NCBI GenBank assembly: GCA_004764695.1
Contig: SMSO01000034.1
Location: forward strand, 1,782,001-1,846,000
DNA length: 64,000 nucleotides
Direction: 5' to 3'
From: Schizochytrium sp. TIO01
Taxonomy: Eukaryota > Sar > Bigyra > Thraustochytrida > Thraustochytriidae
Shown: one piece after another, positions 43,679-56,644 of the stretch
How positions within the stretch are numbered: the stretch's first letter is position 1
Layout of the letters: every line of letters begins with the position of its first letter
Notes under the pieces: generated by a model
The model's database searches: none
Seen by the model: the letters and a program-made list of their open reading frames with translations, nothing else
Told to the model about the DNA's origin: nothing
Made by a program: the position numbers and the translations under genes

Positions 43679-46600
43679 TAAGGTACGCACGTAGATTATC
43701 TGCCATGCGTACCAGTGGCTGGGTGAGAGGCGAGCGGGCTTGAGGAGCAATTATTCATCGTGTCCGGAGACTGAATGGAGCAGTGAAGAGTGGCTATTGA
43801 AAGCCATAGAAAGAAAGTCATGAGCCGGAGGAGCAAGTTTTTCACATTGCTCTCGATCAAGTTCAGAAAATGCCCGTGCGCTTCCTCTTTTTCTACTCCT
43901 TTGAGTATACCACTTATTTGTCTTCCTCTTTGCAGAGCAGACAGATCAAAGGATTAAAGGCGAACCATCGTGAATCCAATCGAATTCTTTCGATTTAGTA
44001 TTTTTATTTTTTACTATTAGTTAATGTAAAAGAAGACCGCCATTCTCGAGTACGCGTTTGATCATTAAAAAATAAACTTAAAAAAATACATTGTATCTGT
44101 ATTAAAAACGTTATTTAATAAGTTATAGGAAAAAAAGATGTCTTTCATCGATTTCCGCACATGAATGAAAAAGAAATGTATTTAAAAATAGTTATTTAAC
44201 AATTTAAATAAATATTAAAAGAAAGGCCTTTGTATTTCATTTCATTTTATTCAGAGTGGTATTTTATTTTATTTTGATGATCGTCATTTTCTTGAACTTA
44301 GAAAAAAAAAAATAAAGTGAAGAAGAATAAATACCTTTGAATTTAAAAAGATTGTTAACAGGCGACTTTTTTCTTCTTCTTTTCTTTTTTCTTTCTTTTG
44401 TGATAGCCTGTGCTCTGGAATGAAAAGCAAATTGGCGAATAATGCTTATTATTATGACAAACATATAATCGAAGGCAGGCCTCTTTAGGATTTGCATACC
44501 TTCAAATGCATTGGCCATACACAAAGGAGAATCATAAGCATATAGATGATGTTAAATTAAAAAAAAGAATTTCTCAAGATCATCTGATAACTCGCGAATG
44601 AAAGCCCGCCTCTTCAATTCTTCTCCCTATAACTACTGTGTGAGCTCGCAAATCTATAAACGAACGGCGAAAGCACTAAAAATAGGCGTTTCCTCGCATG
44701 GTCTATGCATGATCTGCTCCATTCACGTGCTCCGCCCTGCTGCCCAAAAAAAAAAATATCAAAAAATACAATACATGCATAATCGTTGCTAAGCAAGCGC
44801 GAGCTTCTAGTAAAAAGATGATGAGCTTTCTGCCTGTTTGTTTGTTTGTATGCCGCTCTTGGTACTGGAAATTTGCAGTGGCGACCATTTTAACTGCCGT
44901 GGCAAACTAGTTCCATCTGAGTTTAAGCAAGTCCATTTGTCCAACTTGAAGTCCCGCCGTTCACTTTGCGAGGATGGCGACTGTTATATCATCGATATGA
45001 ACAAATAATTGTACAAATTGTAGGATTGCATTGTGGCCAGTGCACAAACGGAGAAGGGAGACTTTGATAGGCATAGTGGTCTCGATAGCTAATAGGTGGT
45101 TAGTTACCTGTAGGAGATGTGTTCTTCCGAATTAAAAAAAAAAAAGAAAAGAAAAGATTCCATTTCAGGATGGAAGCAAACGTGATTTTGCGAGAACTCA
45201 ACAGGACGAGGGTTTTATAAGGGCTGGCTTCAGATAGTTTAGCACACACGAAAGAAATCCTTCCATCAGAGCAATACTTAGAACAGAATTTGCTATAGAG
45301 TTCCAAGCCGGTCCAGTGAGGGAAACAATAATTACAATTTTTTAAAAGCCTGCCTCCGTAATCCAAAGCAGCCTCACAATTTGTAAATAAAACGACGAAA
45401 ATAGAGTTACAGCGCAGCGAAAGTAGAGACAATACAACATAGAGCGCAAAGCGGGGGAGACACCTTGTATGCATTTGTGAGCCGTTCGAACTGACCGTCT
45501 CATTGGCCACCCAAGAACCATCTCAAGAGTAGCAGCTTTGCACGAACCGACAAAGATTGGGCGCCTTCAGATGCGGATCTTCGTTGTGGTGATCTCTACA
45601 ACTTCTAAATAATTCAACAAATTACATGGAGTAGGAATTTTTCAAAAAGATCCATGTTTTTTAAGAACAATCATTTGTAATGATGAAGCGCTGTAAATCA
45701 TGAACATCTTTGACGAGCAGGGGAGAAACAGATAATGCGGAGTATTTAAAGATCAGTCACTACCCACAACTCACCTTCGCTCAGACATGAGAGCGACGAT
45801 TCGGAGTCTTTCTATAATGCTATGCTCTTCAAACAGACTAAGGCTTGACTCACTCAGAAAGACGCGTTTCATAGAAATCGTTACGGCAGATCTGTACCTT
45901 TAAGAAAGAAAATCTTCGTGGCCAATACATGTCCACATCTTCGAGTGCCCTGAAAAAATAAATAAATAACACTTCACATTGGCTGTCTCTGTTTTGTGGC
46001 GACCCGCCTGCAGAGAACCTTGATCCATACTCGTCAAGAGCTTTTTAGTGACTTGCCCTCGGTAATCCGCCTCAAAATTCTGCCCATGCGCGTCTCACAA
46101 TCAAGCCATCGGAATTCCGTGCCTTCTTTATAGATAAAATAGTATTCAAGAATTGAAATTACAAGTATGTGCTTCTTCACTTGCCTCGCGTGCTGTTGGC
46201 ACGTCGCCTCGCTCGGATAACGGTCTTAGACGCAGAGCCACACAGAGTAGTCCAATATCAATCAATGCCAGTTGTCCCAATCAAAGAAAAGTTTACGATG
46301 GAATTGAATCCATAGGAAAGCACGTCAAAGCGTCCACTCTCACTGCCCAGAGGCTATAGTTACGAGTTTCTTGGAACTGGGCAACAAACAGCGCAAGGCA
46401 CATGCGCCTAAAGTATCACTTTGATGTGTATTTCACTATTACCATTAAATTAAAAGTAGACCTTAAAATATGTTTTTAATTAATTAATTAATTAATTTTC
46501 TTTTTAAATGATGGTGGATGACTTTAAACTTTGGGCGGGCTCTCAATGTGAACCTCCACAAGCCGACCAAATTGGACTAGCAGAGCTGCGTCTTACCTAC

Positions 46601-47221
46601 ACTGTCTGTAAGAGCGAGTCGATACCAAGTCCACCGTTCCCAGAGCGGCCTCGAGCACCTCTTCGCACTCCGGGAAACCTCCCTCTGCTTTGTTTAGGAG
46701 GGGTCGCAAAGGTTGGACAAGATGGCAGTAACTAAGTTACCATGATTTGTTGATTTGTAGGTCCCTCTCATGCCTCATTTCAGCTATTTGGGTATGATGG
46801 ACAAATAAATAAATAAAACAATAAACAAACTCGTGGCCGAATAACGACGTCGATTCGTGAGGTCCTTCAAATCCACGTGTTACCTTACAACTCAGCCTCA
46901 CCAGCTCATACGGAGCACAAGGTCCTAGATCCTGAGCTGTCCTGTCGCAACTCTGAGGCCTCCACTGCGTGAGCAAAGCCACACGTCGGACCACTCACGC
47001 CATCTGTCGCTATTGGCGGAGCGAAGGAGAATCGTCAGAAGTCACACACATTTCCACCATAGTAGGCGTTGTCTATACGCATTACAGCGACTGGAAGCCT
47101 ATGTCTCATGTTCGCTCAAACAAATGGGTGCCCATCTATCCATGTTTAATGCATTCATTCATTCATTCATTCATTCATTCAATTAAACCAAACTGTGTAT
47201 GCGAAACAAAGACAAAGGTAT

Positions 47222-47263
<42 letters not shown>
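47222..47263 (+). repeat. AAAG microsatellite
   Basis: About ten uninterrupted AAAG units. Confidence 0.95.
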
Positions 47264-47869
47264 GAAAAAAGGTGAAAACCGTGGCGTTACCTGCGCAGAC
47301 GTTCTTCTACACGCGAGAAACGAAGCCTGCTTTCGAGCGCACGCCAGCGATTGAGAGAGCTTTCGGTCCCGAAGGTAGTTTTCAGTTGGTTAGTTAGTCA
47401 CTCATTAATCAATCAGTTGGTTGCTTAGTTAGTTACGAAGCTCGGAGCTCAGAGGAGACTGGACCTCCGAGGGGGAGCCAGTCCACGCAAACAAACACAG
47501 AAAAGAGAAATGAATGAAATTGCCATTCTGTACATGGGAGGGGAGGTCCTAGCGGGTGCACTAGCAGGCGCTAGCCAGAGGGAAGGAAGACCAGCTAGCT
47601 AGCTATAGCTACACTTAAAATCTTCACGTTGATTGAAAAAGAAGAAGAGAGCAGGGATGGAGAGACGCTTCGGGGAAAGACGTGCACAAGGAGAAGAGGT
47701 CGGGCTACTCGTAGCACTTGTCCGGTGCACTTACTCGCTTCTTCCGGCGAAATGAAAGAAAGCTAGCTTCGTGCCACTTGTTGTTTCAGGAAAGGCGAAA
47801 CTCCGTGCGAAATTGGATTGATTGTGTGCTTTGTTGAAAAATGAATAAAAATAAAATGTTAAATTGATG

Positions 47870-47870
<1 letters not shown>

Positions 47871-47912
<42 letters not shown>
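47871..47912 (+). repeat. 42-base poly-T tract
   Basis: An uninterrupted run of T, i.e. poly-A on the minus strand. I looked for a flanking target-site duplication of a retroposed element and did not see one. It may be a simple homopolymer. Confidence 0.95.
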
Positions 47913-50900
47913 CAAACAGTGTATGTGCTGTGCTTTGAAGGAAGAAAACAAATTATTATTACTTAGTACTTTAGGAGAAAGAAGCAAAGTTCCACCAACT
48001 TCGGTTTCCGAAGCTGCGACGACCGGAGCTAATAAGGCATGGATGACGCGGGACCAATTCGCGGCCACAGCTTTTTAAGTCGCGAGCGCTTAGAGAACAT
48101 GCTTGTTCAGGTGCACGTCCATCAATCCTGAGCGATTGGCCTTCCACAAAGCGATCATGCAGAGGAAGCAGCCGTCGATTCCAGGTCATAAGTTTAGATT
48201 TGGAAAGTTTCTAATTCTAGTCAGAGAAAAGGGAAAATCGATGTCGTTGCAAGAAAAGGGATTTATGAGAATATTTATCCTTTAAAAATATTATATTAAA
48301 AAAAAAAAGCTTTTGGGTTTACTCGTGTAGTTGAAATCTTGAAACCCTCCACTTTACTTTATATTTATGGAGTTTCTTTAGAGAAAAAACTTGCTGGTGT
48401 CACGATCGCGTAAAAGTCAACACCAAGAACAAGAACAACAGAATAATTACGGTGATATACACTTGTAAAATTATAGTGTACAGCTGGACGAAATTCATTT
48501 GCATTCTCGCTGGGGTAAAGAAAGGTGCACGCATTAGCTTAATCTTTTGCGTTGAAAGTCGGTCTTTGTACCGCACTTTTATTATGAACGAGTTGGGACA
48601 ACACCAAAGATAGTTTCTTTGGTTATGAGCTGGTGAGAAGATAGCCATGAAGATCTAGCAAATGCACTGATTTTATTTGCTTCAAGTACTCTTGGCAACA
48701 GTGTACAGCGCATCGCGCAATAGTCAAGTTGTCCATCCCTCTGAGATCACAAGAGTGTAATTAATCACTGGTGGGTGGGCGAAAGTTCCTCTGATGTCTT
48801 TTGTATTGAATAGCTAGAAGAGAAATTTGATAAGTCTTGGAGCTGAGAGCGATGGCGGTCGAGTGTTTGATGAAGGCAAGAACTATAAAGAATTAACGAC
48901 AAAGTTTTACGTCGCTTCCGCAGTATTAGTCGTAAAGGTGTGGTCGCGTTGAATTTCATGACACTACAATTCGATGGGTGTCTGGTTTTCATGACAATTG
49001 AATGCCTGCTTTTGTTGCGATCCTATTATCTATTTCAATGGCAGAGGATCGCTCATGAGATATACGATTCATAAAAGGGAAACAAACAGAGGAGCTAGGA
49101 TTTGAACTGGCATGAGCAGCAGTAAGTGGTTGAAGATGAGAGTACTCCATGTCTCCATTGTAAATAAAGGATGTAAGTCTTTCCGTCTTGAGAATGTTTT
49201 ATAAAATGTGCTCATTAATTTTGGTGGCTTTGCGAGAAACAGGTATAGACTTCGTGATCTTTGTTGAGGAAAGATTAATAAACACGCGTTATGCTAGAGT
49301 AATGAAATTTCCTCTTGTCCACCCTGCGCACGCTTTTTTATGTTTTTTAAAATTTAATTTTCTGGTGTAGAAAGTGAAACAAAGAGGTTTGAAGATTTGA
49401 TGAACCTTCGAAGCTTGTCATGACGACGCCCACAAAGTGAACTTGCTACCACCTCGCGCCACACCACTGTTCATCGTTGGCCACTCTTGTTTTGAAACGT
49501 GTTCGTTGCAAAAAAAGGACATTTAAAATATATATTACCTTCATTATAATCATGTATATATTTTTTAAAAAAATAATAAAAAACAATTAATAAGAGCAAG
49601 ATAGTTTCATTGGAGAAGTTAATTCGCATGTTATGGAGCGATTGCCTACGCAATTGTAAGGTTAAGCGAAGCAACTGTTAAGTTTGAACTGGCAGGATTG
49701 AGGACAATTCTACCTTTGAAGGGATGTTTGCTTGACATATCTATTTGTAAATAAGAAAAACCAAAATAAAGTTTTTAATTGAGGGGGGGAAAGAAAAGGA
49801 ACAAGGGCGAACTTGAAAAACTCTTTCTAAGTTACAAACGAAAAACCAAAAAAATCAATTCCATGAAAGAAAGCGATGCCATGCCGGAGCGAAGCACATA
49901 AGCTAATGTGCTGTGCTGTGCTGTGCTGTTGTGTAAAGCTCACGATCTCCGATGACTAGGTTTGGCGGACATGATCTTTGGAGAGCGCCATTCTACCTAC
50001 AAACGATCTGCGGCAATGCGTCCTCATACATCAGTATAGTTAGGTAGTAGCACAGGTTTTAGGAAGCATTCATTTCTGCCCCAGCCAGTACAGTAGTCGA
50101 ATCGATAAATTCTCGTATTCGCCGCCAAAACGATCCTATAATCATGCTCATCAATGAGTCTTCAGAATCTTTTTGGCCGCATTGTTCGCATAATGTGCAG
50201 CGGCAGTACTCCTCACCGCTGCGTGGCCTTGAGAATAAATATTCTAATAAACATACCCACTAAAGGACGGGAGAGCAGCCGGACAGCAAACCAAACAACA
50301 GCTGTCTTTCAAGAAAGGTGTCTTTCATCCTTTCATCCATCCATCGAAATTTTAAGTGGTGCTTCACTTAAAGCAGAAAGATAGATATATAGATACATAG
50401 ATATTTACCTCCAGGTTATTGCGACTTTCGTTTTTTCTTGATTTCTACCAAAGCGAGGTCGACTTTGGCCAACAATCGATCTTGCGGTACAACATGTGCT
50501 AGCAACTTTATTTTCTCAGCGTAGTAAGTTTCAACAAGCGAATGGGCCAAGAAAAGATATCAAATAAGGCATTATGTGAATCAACTCGTGTGACTGACTT
50601 TTTTCCAAGCCTGCTCGCTCAAAGGGAAAGGAGCTTATTTTGATTTAATTCAGACAGCGCTTCTTTGTTTCTTTCATGGAATCGAAATCAAAATACGCAG
50701 CAGCCGAATCGTAGTACTTTCGTGAGTCGAGTACCAAAAGTAGCTGCATAGAGAAAGTTATCAAGCATTCCGATGGCCTCCGAAGCGGTGTGCCAACTGA
50801 TTCGCTCATAAAGCTACAGTGCAGAAACGATGCTCCAATCCGATTTCTTCATTTCTTCATTTCTTCCTCTGGATGAAAGTTTTGGCCTGAAGAAGAGCTC

Positions 50901-53552
50901 AGCGCTGTTTTCAACAGTATTCCGTAGAAGAGACGAGTTGGCAAGGGACTTTAACAGGTACTTGTTGCGTATAAAGTCCGCTAATAATACATCACAGGGC
51001 AGTCGCCACATAAGATTCGGTTGGTTTGGGCGCGTATTCTGTCTAAATCATCATCGTCTTTGCGGGTCTCGACAATCCTTTTACTCTATTGATCAAACCT
51101 TTCCCAAATGCTCATAAGGTTGACGGTCGAGAGCCAAGTCTGAACCGATCCCACCAAAGGCCGCGGCAGCTTCATCCCTATTGACGACTATGTCAACAGA
51201 ATGAATCTTCTGGACGCAGAATAGTCAGGCCATCTCTCTGAAGAGCTAGCTTGCTTGGCAAAGGTGCTGCGTAACAAATAACCATCCATCAATGCAACTT
51301 TCGACCTCGCTTCTTGAGCAGGTGAGCCAATCCATCCACGTGCTGCTCTGTTCCAGTCCACAGATCAATCAACTAATTAACCAACCAACTAAATGAGATG
51401 ATTAGTCCAAGTGCCAGTTCAGATAGCTCATGTCTGTTGACCCGTACAAATGTGTCTCTTAAACTTGCCCACATATACAAATATATAAATAAATATATAT
51501 ATATATATACATTTATTAAAATAGACTACTTAGCATATGCAATCAGAAGCTCATTCCAAGCGCAATAGAGTCTCAACGGCGCTCTGAATGTGAGGAATGC
51601 TCAGCGGGAAACAAGCCGTCTTCGATGGCCAGGTTTTAAGACTCTTTCTTTCCTCTTTTTTTAAGCGTGGCTGACCTTGGAGAGCGACCGAGTCTTGTTT
51701 CGTCAGTGCAAGTGGCCAAGCTGACTGCTGGTATCGCTCACACTTGCACGCACGAAGGCTGCTCGCGAAGTCGATCGTTTCCTCGTGCCCGCCTGTGCAT
51801 AGTATACTGACCCCAGCACGACAAAACAATTAACTCTTCGGGCTCGAAAGTTGAACTTGTTAATTCTGCATAAAACGTGAAAACAAACAGCAACAGCAGA
51901 CATGGAGAGTCTCCCGAAAGAAAGATACACAGGTTGGCTACGTGCCTGCGTAGCTAACTAGCTATAGCTAGCTATCTGGGGCTTCTGTCCACCATCCATG
52001 CGAACCTCAATGCTAACGCAATATCTTAAAGTCCACCCTCCTTAGTCTGTACTTGGATCTGGATTCTTGAAAACTCGTTCAACGCACCAGGTAGTAAGTG
52101 TATTATATCTTTCCAAAGGGGAAGAGAGTTCTTCACCTCGCAGGCGATTCCTTGAGTCCAATGGTTGGACACTCCTTTGGCTCGAACAGAGGGAGAGTGC
52201 TCGAACAGACTGCGTGCGTATCCTGTAAACTCTAGCTAGCCAGCAAGGTGACAGAGACGAGCGAAGGAAGCAAAGCGGAGGAGACAAGTTCGCAAGGTCC
52301 TTCCAAAAATGGGTTCCTCGGGATTCCACGCCCGACATTTTCAAAGATGATACTATCAAGCTTCAACTATCTCGTTTCGTTTGTGGTGTCGAGCCTGCAT
52401 AGCATAACGTGGGCCGAGCGAGATCTTTCAGCCATGGGTATTCGCAATCGCACGAAACATGGAGCCAAGATGTCGTTCTTTCTAACTGATTCTGAAGAAT
52501 AACATATTATGGTATTTATTTTCTTTAGAGTAAAAATGTTTTCATAAAAAGGAAATCAATCAAGTTTGGCTTAAAGTTCCCTTTGGGGGAGGATTAAAAA
52601 GGAACATGGTTAAAGGTCATCATATCAGTAAGAAAACGAAACCTAGTCGCTCGGCCAGACACTCAAGCACAGAGTTTTCATGCTGGACTACGGCTGCGAT
52701 TGATCTGGGTTCATGTATACATACATAAACACATACACTCGTGGATGCCATCAGCCGAGTTTTAATCTGTTTTGTCATGGGTGTTAAAAGGAGTGGGACA
52801 GGCCATGGCCGTTTCCCCACTGACTGACTAGCGTCAGGACCATCATCTCGAGACACTCGGCCCGCGCTAGTTTGCTGCAGACCTTGCGCAGAGAGCGGAA
52901 GCGGAGGCACTCTCACCGCATTTCGTGTTTTGTGGAGACGATGGGTTCTGTGCCAATATCTTTATTCGGAGCTCCGCGAGCGCACTTCCGAAGACTTGCG
53001 ATGGCCGGAGTCGGCCTTTTCAAGTGCATACAGTATGTAGACTTTCGCAGGAGGACAGTTTGCAGCACCTCATTAGAACAGCAAATCAAACCATCCATCC
53101 ACGAATCAAATCGAGCGCGAAATAAGTAACTAATCAACTAAACTGACTGACTGACTGGCTGACTGACTGGTTCTGGGAAAACCGCGCAAGAACAGGTCAA
53201 CTGCCAGCGGCTCTGACTTTGAGTGTATGGATGGGTGCCTTGAAGGAGGAATGCAAAGGCTAGGGCCTCGACTCAGGACAGTGCGCCTGTCAAAGAAACC
53301 AGCATTCAGCCAACCAGCCCTTGTTCAAATGATGCGACACTTTTTTATAGCTCTGTTGTCTGCGAGAGACCGATAAACCTTCATCTATCGGAGCTGACAG
53401 CGATTGCGATAGGTGAATAGTAAACAAACAAATAGATCGCCAGATCCTGAGGGGCTGATTTGGGTCAGAACGGTGTTTTTAAATGTTGGGACAGGGTGGG
53501 ACAGGCTTTGTGAGGATAACCAAGATAGCAAAGAGACTTTCTTTGGACAAAT
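47913..53552. other. Gene-poor DNA
   Basis: No supportable gene. Noted: a GTGCT run (49905-49932), A/T-rich patches (49510-49580, 51475-51525 with a TA run), CTAG/TAGC tracts (50030-50060, 51935-51980) and a GACT run (53137-53170). A 95-codon ATG frame at 50830-51117 has no family resemblance. Confidence 0.5.
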
Positions 53553-53735
53553 AAACAAACAAACAAACAAACAAACAAACAAACAAACAAACAAACAAAC
53601 AAACAAACAAACAAACAAACAAACAAACAAACAAACAAACAAACAAACAAACAAACAAACAAACAAACAAACAAACAAACAAACAAACAAACAAACAAAC
53701 AAACAAACAAACAAACAAACAAACAAACAAACAAA
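53553..53735 (+). repeat. Long perfect AAAC array, about 45 units
   Basis: About 183 bases of uninterrupted AAAC, the longest pure microsatellite in the window. All reading frames stay open across it on both strands (Asn-Lys-Gln-Thr on plus, Phe-Val-Cys-Leu on minus), so the frames seen here are artefacts. Confidence 0.98.
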
Positions 53736-54581
53736 TGCGCACGTTTCTCGGAGCAGCCCGCCGGCGTCCCTCCCTCGCGATAAATCGCTAGAACGCTGCG
53801 ACCGATGCGGAAAGCTAAGACCTCGCGAATGGCTCCGATCAGGGCTGCTGCGTCCTTGGACGCTTATGAAAGCTGGGCAGCCATGTCTGAATTGTAACAA
53901 TCTGCGCAACCAGAATGAGATGAGATAGCTAGGACAACAAAGTACACACCCGCCATACTTTTGTCAAATTCGATTTTTAATTTTTAATTTCTTAGAGTTC
54001 TACTTTTTTATTAAAATTACTTTTTCTTAAATTGATTTTATTTTCTTCTTCAAATGAGGGGAAAGGAAAACGATTAAATAGAACTAAGCACAGCATGGGA
54101 TGTCTGATGCATCCTGCCCCAACGCTATGAAAGCTGGGCCGTGAATGGTTGCAAGCAAGCGCCTCTTACAACGGCCCTTCGGACGCTGAAGAAGCAAGCA
54201 GTAAGCATGGATACTTCATCCGCGGGCGCGCTGACCTTTGTATTAATTAAAAGTGAAAAGTTTTGGTCGCAACTAGCTTCGTTTTACTTACAGACCACTG
54301 TTCTCTAGAAGGTAATACGAAAAGGACTTCAAGAAGGCAGTTTTTGGTTGTCCTTTCGCTCCCTTCGTGAGATAAGCACCCAGTTATCAGCCAATCAATC
54401 GCATGCCTCCAAAAGTGCTGCAGTGGTAGCAGCCACTTATCCAAGGCGACTCTCCGACTATGGTGCGAGGTTATACCCTTCTATGTTCACAACTTTCGAC
54501 CAGCTTAATATATAGCGTATCCGAAGTTAGTTAATATTTCTAAAATCAATTTTAAAAGCAGCTGAGGAACTGAATACATTC

Positions 54582-54665
54582 ATGAAGAAGGACAGCAAAG
54601 CGAAGAACAAGAAGAACAAGACTAAGAAGAAGAAGTTCGGCCAGGCACCTGCCTCCAAGAGATAG
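54582..54665 (+). other. Lys-rich 27-codon ORF or gene fragment with strong AAG bias
   Basis: ATG to TAG, 27 codons, with 12 Lys of which 11 are AAG, ending FGQAPASKR. The frame is open upstream to a TAG at 54528. The AAG bias and G/C third bases match the highly expressed ABCF gene and contrast sharply with the A/T-rich surroundings. It looks like the C-terminal tail of a highly expressed basic protein. It may be a pseudogene remnant, a last exon, or a true micropeptide. I cannot name the parent. Confidence 0.3.
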
Positions 54666-56326
54666 TAGTAACAGACTGCGGCTGTTTCTACCAACGAGCT
54701 GCTGCGGTATGCTTAGCTAGGTAGCTTCCTGTCGCCTCCCGGTTCCAGGGCCTCTTCTCCGGGTCTTCCTGGGACCAGGTCTGCTCACGAGTCTCGCAAT
54801 CTGCGCTGCGGCTCCTTGCCTCGTGCCTTTCCTCGTGGCTATTGAGGCCCTCTGGAGTTTATCATTACCCCTCTTCTCCAACCCTGTTTCTTTCGCAAGT
54901 CTCGAAGCGCTTGAAAACAGCGGCACAAGGATCTCGCCGCCACCTCGAGGTCGAGATTTTCACGTGAGATTGTTTTGTTTTTTCTTTCTAAGCGGCACTT
55001 TTGTGAGGAGGTACGGTACGATGAGTGAGAGTCACTCGAAGAGAGAAGATCGATCGATCGATCGATCGATCGGTTGGGCGGAAACCAATCATTTCGCTGA
55101 CGCTGACATATATTTTTGAGTCGCGGCGATATAGCTTATCCAGGCAGCGGGGAGAATGAAAGGATTGGTTCCAGACAGGTCTTTCGAAAAGGGACAAAAG
55201 TACAAACGCTCGAGAATATATGAATAAATGGGCGAATGGATGCGTGGATAGAGAGAGAAAGGGTATTTTGTCTATGCAACTTGAGGCCGGCGATCTCGGG
55301 CAGCCTGTCTTGATGGTGTTCGTTCGACGACGCGAGAGAGGGCGCTTCTTGCAGGGCGTCGCTAGGCAAGGGCCTCATTGAAGACTGAGGAGTGAGGTGA
55401 GTGCCCTGCTTTCTATCTCCAAATCCAGGAAAACAACCAACCTGGAGACCTTCTTCTTCAACCTTGAGGCTTGGAGGCTTCTTGAAACACAGACAGCTGC
55501 AGCAGCGACCATTGCGGTGGCTCCGTCAGGCGGAGTGGAGTGCGGTGGAAATGTAAGCGGCCATTTAGAATCGAGGAAGTAGCTCTGAGAAGCAAGCAAG
55601 AAAGAAAGACCTCTTAGCTTGTTTTAGCATCTCTCTATCTATGCTCAGTGCTCGATCTCTCTAAACGAACCACTTTGGGTTATCTCTACCAATCACCACT
55701 AGTAACTATTAGTTTCGTTTTATAAACAAAACAAAAATTGCCTGTACCTGAAAAGAGCAGAAGCAGGGAAGCATTCAGGTCTACTGGCAGGTGATGGAAT
55801 TCTGAGGGATGGCACCAAGTTTTTTTTCTTGCTCCCCTCAATCGTCGTCTTGCATTTTTGATTCCTCGAATGGGAATGAATATAATGGATGATATATACT
55901 TCCATACCAAAAATAGAGGTATAAGGTGGAAATCCAAGGTTGACTTTAAAAAAAAAATCTGGCACCTGCACGGCGATGAAATCGATTGGGTTTCTAAAAA
56001 AACTCAGAAAGAAAAGAATCATCGGCCATTATGAGATTAAGCAAACAAAGCAGCAGCTGAGACTTTTACATTTGTGTAACTTCGTTGCAAGCATAAACAG
56101 CGATACTTGCGCGCTACAATATTCCAATCAGTGAAAGATATTTTTAAGATCTCACTGATTGCACTCTAAAGTATTAAAGCATGAAATGGCAAAAGCGCAC
56201 GCGACCCTAATGATGGAGATCAGTTGCCTTTGGGTAGTGCTACCATTCATACTCTTCTCTTTGTGATAAACTGAACAAACAGGATAAACCTCGATCGATT
56301 AATCAATCTTCGCTGATCTTAAGATA

Positions 56327-56644
56327 ATGAGCAATTCTTTAAGAAGATCTCCACTCAGTAAACAAACTTTTGGGAGAGTTTTTGAAGATAGATTTGCTCC
56401 TGCTCTTATCTTCCTCGCCATCGGCAGGCTTTTAATCGTTACCTTCTTCGAGACATTCATTGGGAAAACTAAAACTACAAAACTAAAACAAAGTCAAAGC
56501 ATGCGGTTGTTTCCTAACTTGTTCATGTTGTCCTCACACTCATGCTGCGCCAAAATGCAGCATGATGATCAATCAGTCAGCAGACTAACCGCGCAGTACT
56601 TTTTGTTTGTTGGTTCCAGTACTTTTTTGTTTGTGGTAAGCTAA
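56327..56644 (+). pseudogene. Possible N-terminal fragment of a SURF4/ERV29-like gene
   Basis: An ATG-started frame of 105 codons. Residues about 15-42 contain FGRVFEDRF, then a hydrophobic segment ending GRLLIVTFFE. This resembles the N-terminus of the SURF4/ERV29 family of ER cargo receptors (typically RFLIV-TFFED followed by GLR). After TFFE the similarity stops, and no GT splice donor sits at the break. The rest is unlike the family, and the other membrane segments were not found downstream. Probably a truncated copy or a coincidence. Confidence 0.2.

Larger units (their letters stand above)
42001..47870. other. Gene-poor DNA, A/T patches and AAAG array
   Basis: It contains CTAG/GTAG tracts (about 42460-42600, 43150-43195, 47560-47620), a CCTTT run (43380-43407), extended A/T-rich stretches (43995-44230, 44280-44360, 46436-46510), an ATTC run (47153-47181) and an AAAG array. 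One short ATG frame (43451-43678) is listed separately. Nothing else is supportable. Confidence 0.5.

Noticed and set aside
45100-45510. 136-codon minus-strand frame
   Set aside because: It starts at GTG, has an irregular Cys-rich composition and no recognisable family.
53385-53928. Frames of about 170 codons with FVCL or NKQT repeats
   Set aside because: They result from the AAAC array, which has no stop codon in any frame.
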